Below, piece after piece: positions 58,033-64,000 of a stretch of 64,000 nucleotides of DNA. Below the pieces are notes generated by a model. It was given only the letters and a program-made list of their open reading frames with translations. It made no database searches and was not told the origin of the DNA. Numbering within the stretch: position 1 is the first letter of the stretch; each line of letters starts with the position of its first letter. Source of the stretch: Ophiodon elongatus (taxonomy: Eukaryota; Chordata; Actinopteri; Perciformes; Hexagrammidae); contig JACSYO010000199.1 of NCBI GenBank assembly GCA_016806645.1, positions 248,001 through 312,000 on the forward strand, read 5' to 3'. The translations under genes were made by a program, and so were the position numbers.

Positions 58033-61000
58033 AACAGGCGTGCAACATCCATATACATTGTTTAACACATTTCATTCTTTTAATATCCCAGTTTACACAG
58101 AGAATGTCCAGATACAGCACTTCCTGTGGCCTCACACATGCACGCACTTCTATTGTTCAGCCAGCTGAGCACGATGCAGCCAAGGAGCGCCTACGCCACA
58201 CCTTGATGCACACTGTGGGTACATTAGCATGTCGTGCATGCATGTGAGATTGTTCTGCAAGACTGCTTCCCACAAACCACAGTGTCCTCCTGGGCTGTTT
58301 GAAGCTGGTAACTGTCAGAGTTTTTTTCTGGAATCAGTTCCTAGAAAAACATGATGTTAATTCAATTTGATACTGGACTGCCCAACAGCTCTGTGATTGG
58401 TGGAAATCCCTCTCTGACTCTGTGGGTTACAATATCATCTTTTCATAGTTACCATGAAATTCTGTAAGATTTAGGGTGACAACTAAAGATGTCATTAAAA
58501 TACTAAACCCATCAAAGACTGATAAAAATCTTTGGCTTCTCAAACTTGTGAAACCCCATTTTGAACCGTGAGACCTTGCAATTTGGACTTAATATTAAAA
58601 GAAATTATGATGCCAGAAAAAGCAATCAAAAATCTAAATTCAAAAGGTGGTTTCCTTCCAAAAATTGTAAGCAGTCATGTAATGCAAACACAATTTATAA
58701 GAAACTGGATGAAACATGCAAAAATCTTTCCATCAGTTAATTTTAATACTTTGCGTATCCAGTCATTATCATAGTAATTTTCATCATCATCAACTACAGA
58801 AAGATATGATCCCAATCACCCCCATATATATTGGCTTTTAAGCTAGTAAATCTTATTATATGCAATTGAACACCAAGTTCTTGAAAAAAATCTGTCCGAC
58901 CCAGGACATGAAAAAAAAGCCAAGTAGGAACAAGTCCAGCTTTGATACACAGGGTCTGTTCCAATTACAATGCAAACAATCTTGAGCACTTAAGTGCATG
59001 TTCATAGTCAGCAGGAAGTAGTCAAGTGTGTCCCCACTTGTAAAAAATGCAACACACACAACACTTAACCAAGACTTGATGCAAGTACTGTGTGTGTAAG
59101 TCAGGACATTGGAACAGGCTCAAAGTCTGAAGTTAGTCTGAAACAGAAAAGTTGAATTTGAAAACTAAATAACTTTAAATTCAATCAACAGCATCCTGAT
59201 TCCAAACACGTATGTATTTGTTCTTCCAGAAAAACATCATTGCTTAATCATTTATCTTCATAAAGAACATTAAAATAATTTTGCTAGTGAAAATGTTTTA
59301 TAGCTTCTGATGTGCAGAAATTAATACTGAATGCTGCCTGAGGAAGAGCACTGAGCTCAAACCACATTGCCAATACAGATCTGCATATTTTAGCCACTGA
59401 TGTTCATCTTTTGTGAATGTGTTTGGTAATATTAGCACTAGGGTTGCAAAGAGTCTGAAATGTTTAAATGTCTTAAATTAAGCTTAATCATTTTGGTGAT
59501 TCAGGTCTTTTTGCACAATTTCAATATGAAAATTGTACCATTTAATATGTGAATTTCTTTGGGGGAAAATACATAAAAAGCAATACTAATTTAATTGAAT
59601 AGGATCTGTGCACTCACAGCATTAAGCAGCACTCCTTCATCACCTGTACACATAATTTGCCAACATCTCATTAAATAGGAATTCAATAATATTACAACCC
59701 TCAGCATGCACAGTCCATCCTCCCATCACATGTGCAGCCCACACTACTGCCAACACTACACTGTCTAAGTCTCTCTTTTGGAAATTTTTCATGCAATCAA
59801 ATTATATTCTTCATGAACTGTGTGTGTCCATGACTGTTTGAATAGAATACTGAAGCCAGACAGTACAGTACAGTGGGTACAGTATAAGTGTGTGCTCAGC
59901 TGCTGAGGCTTACATGCTTAACATTCTTCATCAACACCAATCTGGAAAAGAGGTGACCATGATGGGATCATGCCCTGTCGGAACCACATACAGGAGAGCT
60001 TACACAGCTTAACCTGATATATTAATAAATCACATTCCCACACAGCAACTCTCTTCCTGAATAACAAAACAATTCTCGTACCATCACAGGCTCTTTTAAC
60101 CATTTGTCCCACCTCACAATGATGTCAAGTGAAATGTATAATGGGATATATCCAGGTAACTAAATGTCCATCTGTGTCTGTTCCAACCAAGGAAGCGTCA
60201 TGGGACGGTTCCAGGTGATGGATTGTGGAAGGACAGCTGCCGAGTCTCACACCCAGTCAGACCATTCAGTGCCACATACTCAGAATGCCTTCAGGTTTAA
60301 GACCACAGAACCGCCTGTTGGTATGTGTTGTTTGGATGTGTCACCACAGTAATCCAAGAAAGCAGTGCAACCACAGAAAGTGGGAGAGGAGGAGACAATA
60401 AACAGGACAGCTGAGTGGAAATGATCACTTTTATCCCATTCTTCTGAGTGTTTTTCCCTCTGATTACTAACCTACTGTCTGCTGCTGAACTACATGAATG
60501 CAGTCTTTCAATATCTTCATCCCTACCTAAATGATCTAATCACATACAAAGAATGTGTTAAACATGACATTAATAGACACTTGCCTGATCACCCAAACCT
60601 CACCGCTATCAACCCCCTTTTTATGTTGCAACAACAATGGACACCGTATCACCATCCCTCATTTGAGTCTAGACATAATAGGCAAACGTCCCAAAGATGC
60701 AGGAAAAGACAGATTGAGGATCACAGATATTCTTGCTCTGGGCAGACTACACCGGGAAAAGACAACTGGGAGGAGAGACAGCTATCAAAGCCAAGTAGCC
60801 CTAAGCAGGGAGTGAGCTAGCTGGCACTAGTGAATATTGTCTATGTTCTGGAAGATGAATGACTTGGCAGTTAAAGAAGCTTTGTGGTCCCAAAGTGGGT
60901 GTTCATCATTGCATGTGACTTCCTTCTGCCATTTTGCATCAGAGAGACATACTGTTGCATTTGTGTATTATAAAAATTAACTAGAAGGTACTGATCTAAT

Positions 61001-62333
61001 AAAACATTTCTTTTTCACAACTGTAAATGTTGGCTCCAAAATTAAATGAAGGGGTTTTTGCTTAAACAAAGCAAGCTCTAAATAAAACAGATCTTAAACT
61101 TCCGTTAATTACTCTAAAGACTTCACAGTTGGACCAAAAACCATTGAGATCTGTTGAAGGTCAGGGTTTTGAAATGTTGGTTGGACAGCACAAGCATTAC
61201 AAAACATCTGGGAATTTCTTTTTACTATTCCTATTTTATGGATGAAACAATTGATTGATTAATCACAACATGAGTGACAGATTTTACAAAAATGAAATAA
61301 AAATGCCTTAATAGAAATGATAATAAATGTAACACAGGCTACAGTGTTGTTAACACTACAAGCTAAAGGAGAAAGCAGCACAGAAGTGGTCAGAGCCACA
61401 ATAAATTATGAATTTTGATTGAACAAGTGAAACATACACCACGAAATGAAGGGACGTCTAGCCACTCACTGTATAATAATGGGGTAATCACAGTTACCTA
61501 AGCAAGGCTCTTGTAGGTGATACAGACAGACAGAGCGAGCTGGCAGCTACCAACAGTATACCCAGGATTGCTGCTCCTTCAGGCTCTGTAGGGTTGGCCC
61601 ACTGCCACCTGCCAAGGCTTCCTCTGGAGAATGGATGTTTTTCAGCTATGAGGATGATTTTGGCAGCTTGTACTTTGATGAACACCCAAGTATTATGCCT
61701 TTGTACGGGTAGTCCATATTGTTCAAGATACGCGGCAAAGATGCAAAGACAATCAGAGCACTTAATTAGCCACAATGCTAGGTTAAGCCATATTATTCTA
61801 CGTGATGCTAAGCATGGAATAAATAGCATGGAAAGAAGCTGTTTGCTGGCTGGCTGGTCTGGTGCAGCACAATGAAACACAAAAACACCTTAGAGGCAGA
61901 ACCATGATAGAAACCAGTATTTATGTAAATTTACGGAAGAAGAGTTTGGCAAATCCAACAGTTTATGAATGAGATCATAAATTTGATGTGACAATTGTCA
62001 TCGCTAAATATATATAGATACATATTTTCTGTAGATGCTGCTCCAAAACACCAGCCTACAACAAAGACCCCTCATGATAGACAGTTTAAAAAACATTCTA
62101 AAAAGCATGCAGCAGAACTAGAGGTATCTGCTTTTTTAATCCTTACCAGTTTTTCCCATTAGATATTACCGTGGCAGCCCACCAAAGTGTATTTTTCCCC
62201 ACCACAGTTTCATAATGAACCAAAATAGTTTTACACTTTTTAATGGGTAAGCTGGCTGGCACTCTCTGTAAGGATTTCCTCTGCTGCGGTGCACAGCGAC
62301 CGGCTCAATTTTGGTAGGAAATGGGAAAATGCT
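58029..62333. other. long intronic stretch, candidate regulatory sequence
   Basis: Mostly AT-rich unique sequence. 60192-60320 has exon-like borders on the plus strand, and 61590-61860 looks constrained; both are discussed as findings. No transposon recognised. Confidence 0.4.
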
Positions 62334-62653
62334 TGTGGTGTAAAAATACTCTGCTACAAGTGAAAGCCCTGGATTAAAAATGCTACTTAAATAAAAGCAT
62401 CAAAATATACTTGAAGTACCAAAAGAAAAAGTATACTCATTAGGCAGAATGGCCCATTTCAAATAATATATTTATATATATATGTATATATCATAGTTTT
62501 AGTTGATTTCCTTTTTTTAATTAATAATCTGAATCTGCAAAGTAGCCTAACAAGTAAGTAATATTGTCAAATAACTGTAGTGAAGTTAAAAGTACAATAT
62601 TTCACGCTGAGATGTAATGGAAACAGTCGGGTAAAGTAGGCTACAAGTACCTT
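62334..62653. mobile_element. dispersed teleost MITE-like repeat (AAGTAAAAGTAC type), end-worn
   Basis: CAAGTGAAAGCCCTGGATTA, AAAGCATCAAAATATACTTG, AAGTACCAAAAGAAAAAGTA, TACTCATTAGGCAGAATGGC, then TAATAATCTGAATCTGCAAA, GTAAGTAATATTGTCAAATA, ACTGTAGTGAAGTTAAAAGT, ACAATATTTCACGCTGAGAT. This order is a very common fish repeat, usually bounded by CAGTGGTGGAA hAT-like termini, which are not preserved here. Confidence 0.65.
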
Positions 62654-62914
62654 CCTAGTGTGGTAGTTTGAAAGAAATCCAGCTGGGAACGGTCTGCTGT
62701 CAACCCCCTTGCCTTTTGCGTGCTGAATCAATGGGGGACAGAATATAGCGACCCCTTTTCAATGATATGTACTAAATGAAACGACTAATTAGTGAAATCT
62801 AAGTCCTATGTTGGAAACTGAATGGCAATTTTGGATCATGTGGCCACAATAATAATTGAATAGATTTGAAGAAACGGATGCACAGACATGTCAGTGGACT
62901 CCCCGGGGTCATGG
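62654..62914. other. short spacer, nothing recognised
   Basis: Lies between the MITE-like repeat and the RT relic. Confidence 0.4.
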
Positions 62915-63150
62915 TGTGAGCCTTATCCAAGTCCACAAAACACATGTAGACTGGATGGGCAAACTCCCATGATCCCTCCAACAGACGTGGAAGGGTAAAG
63001 AGCTGGTCCACTGTTCCACGGCCAGCATGGAATCCACATTGCTCCTCCAGGATCTGAGGTTCGACAATCGTCAGTCTCCTTTCCAGTATCCTGGACAAAT
63101 TATTTCCCTTTGAGAGGCTGAGTAATGTGATAATTGGAGCATTTCAACCA
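62900..63150 (-). pseudogene. non-LTR retrotransposon RT fragment (motifs 0 to A)
   Basis: On the minus strand from about 63148 the frame reads APIITLLSLSKGNNLSRILE, then RRLTIVEPQILEEQCGFHAG, then RGTVDQLFTLPRLLEGSWEF, then AHPVYMCFVDLDKAH, and loses similarity at TMTPGSP. This matches the EEQCGFRPGRGTVDQLFTL...FVDLEKAYDRVPR block of fish LINEs with GGAT tails, so it may belong to the same family as the relic at 25878-25984. The second Asp region of motif A is lost. Confidence 0.75.
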
Positions 63151-64000
63151 ATCAAAAGATTACATTTTGTGACTTTTTCATGAACTGCCATAACCGCATT
63201 TTTTTCCACCCAATTATTAAAAGGCAACTTCAGGTCGAAGAAATATTTTTTCCATCTGTTTCCATTTGTTCTTTCCCAAATAATTGGATTTGGGTAGATC
63301 CCTGGAAGAGCGGGTCGACCTTTAATTACAATGTTTGATCCAAGGGTCCACCTGTCCACATGATAATGTGTCTTTGAGTGAGACAACGAACCCTCAGGTG
63401 CTTCACTGTAGCTCACTGCTGCTAAATGTTTAGGATTGGTTAAACGCAGAGGTCAGATTACACTACGTTTCAGTGTGGATGATTCTATCTGACGATAAAA
63501 ATAAAGTTGAAAATGTGTTTAAGTGTATCTGCAAATCTTCTAAAATTGGGTCCATACTGTGTTAACAATGCCTGATGATATATTCACCAACACTGGGTTC
63601 AGAGTAATGCTTTATCTATAATATTACATTAGAGGTGTCTAATATCACATGCCTGTCCTCTGTGTGCGAGCTGAGGTGGCTATCAGCAGTGATGTAACGG
63701 AATTGTTTCTCGATCCGGACAGTTTTTAGCTAACATTCCAATAAAATTCCACTTAAAATATTGATAAAAATGAAAAATTACCATCAATGCTGTCAACACA
63801 TCTCGGACCGTAGTTCTGTCCTTCACAATAAGATATCACGCTTCAACAACTCCAACCTATGCAATATAGAGATACTTTTAAGAGTAAGGGATCGTCGCCC
63901 GAGCGTCGCCTGAGTGTTCTTACTGCGTTCTCTCATCAAAGTCACTTTCCTAGAGTATTTAGACATTTAAACGTCCATATATATTCATGAAATTTGACAC
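63151..64000. other. intronic sequence, nothing recognised
   Basis: AT-rich to the right edge. 63280-63410 has faint resemblance to a SINE body but no A or B box. Confidence 0.4.

Larger units (their letters stand above)
14765..64000 (-). other. sorcs2: sorcs2 intron upstream of the exon (probably intron 1), partial
   Basis: Inferred from the exon at 14697-14764. Everything to its right is upstream in the transcript, and no other SorCS exon or GC-rich first exon is visible. SORCS2 genes are known for a very long first intron. The tract holds transposon fossils, microsatellites and TAATTA-rich candidate enhancers. I cannot exclude small nested genes or lncRNA exons. Confidence 0.55.

Noticed and set aside
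1..64000. CRISPR arrays, prokaryotic operons, viral genes, rRNA
   Set aside because: No spaced direct repeats, no compact gene arrays and no rRNA-like sequence. The content is vertebrate intronic DNA.

Overview
This is a stretch of teleost fish nuclear DNA, most likely from a percomorph-like genome. It is AT-rich and crowded with long dinucleotide microsatellites. It carries decayed L2-type and other non-LTR retrotransposons, tRNA-derived SINEs with an L2-like tail, and hAT-type MITEs. There is no bacterial-style gene organisation, and none of the long open frames behaves like a protein-coding gene. The one host coding feature I can support is a 68-base exon on the minus strand at 14697-14764. 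It has an acceptor and a donor and encodes the start of a VPS10 domain that reads as SorCS2 (sorcs2). The window is therefore best understood as intronic DNA of sorcs2, transcribed right to left. About 49 kb upstream of the exon (14765-64000) is probably the long first intron, and 1-14696 is part of the next intron. Layout: 1-2586 is a nearly full-length but broken L2 LINE. 2.6-11.7 kb holds microsatellites, two SINE copies, a LINE endonuclease relic on the minus strand and a hAT MITE with an 8-bp target-site duplication. 11.75-13.9 kb is a composite repeat with four tandem GGGCCCGAGC head modules and a nested TACCGG-type element. The sorcs2 exon follows, with a second hAT MITE only 65 bp upstream of its acceptor. 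15-32 kb is mostly unique sequence with a candidate solo LTR, a LINE 3' relic and a SINE. 32.2-34.6 kb is a cluster of repeat fossils (L1-like fragment, 5' end of an autonomous hAT, SINE, L2 fragment). 35-45 kb contains G4-forming tracts, a minisatellite, a SINE and CA arrays. 45.6-47.1 kb has a palindromic duplication beside a second L2-like fossil. 49-54 kb and 55-62 kb are long, mostly unique stretches with homeodomain-type TAATTA clusters that may be conserved enhancers. 62.3-63.2 kb has a MITE-like copy and a LINE reverse-transcriptase relic. The mobile elements are connected. The SINE copies end in a tail (AAGCACTTTGA, then CTATACAAGTAC) that mirrors the 3' end of the L2 at 1-2586, which suggests the SINEs were mobilised by an L2-type reverse transcriptase. 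I did not find a new multi-gene system. The most useful results are the overlooked sorcs2 exon, the SINE-L2 relationship and the precisely bounded hAT MITEs.
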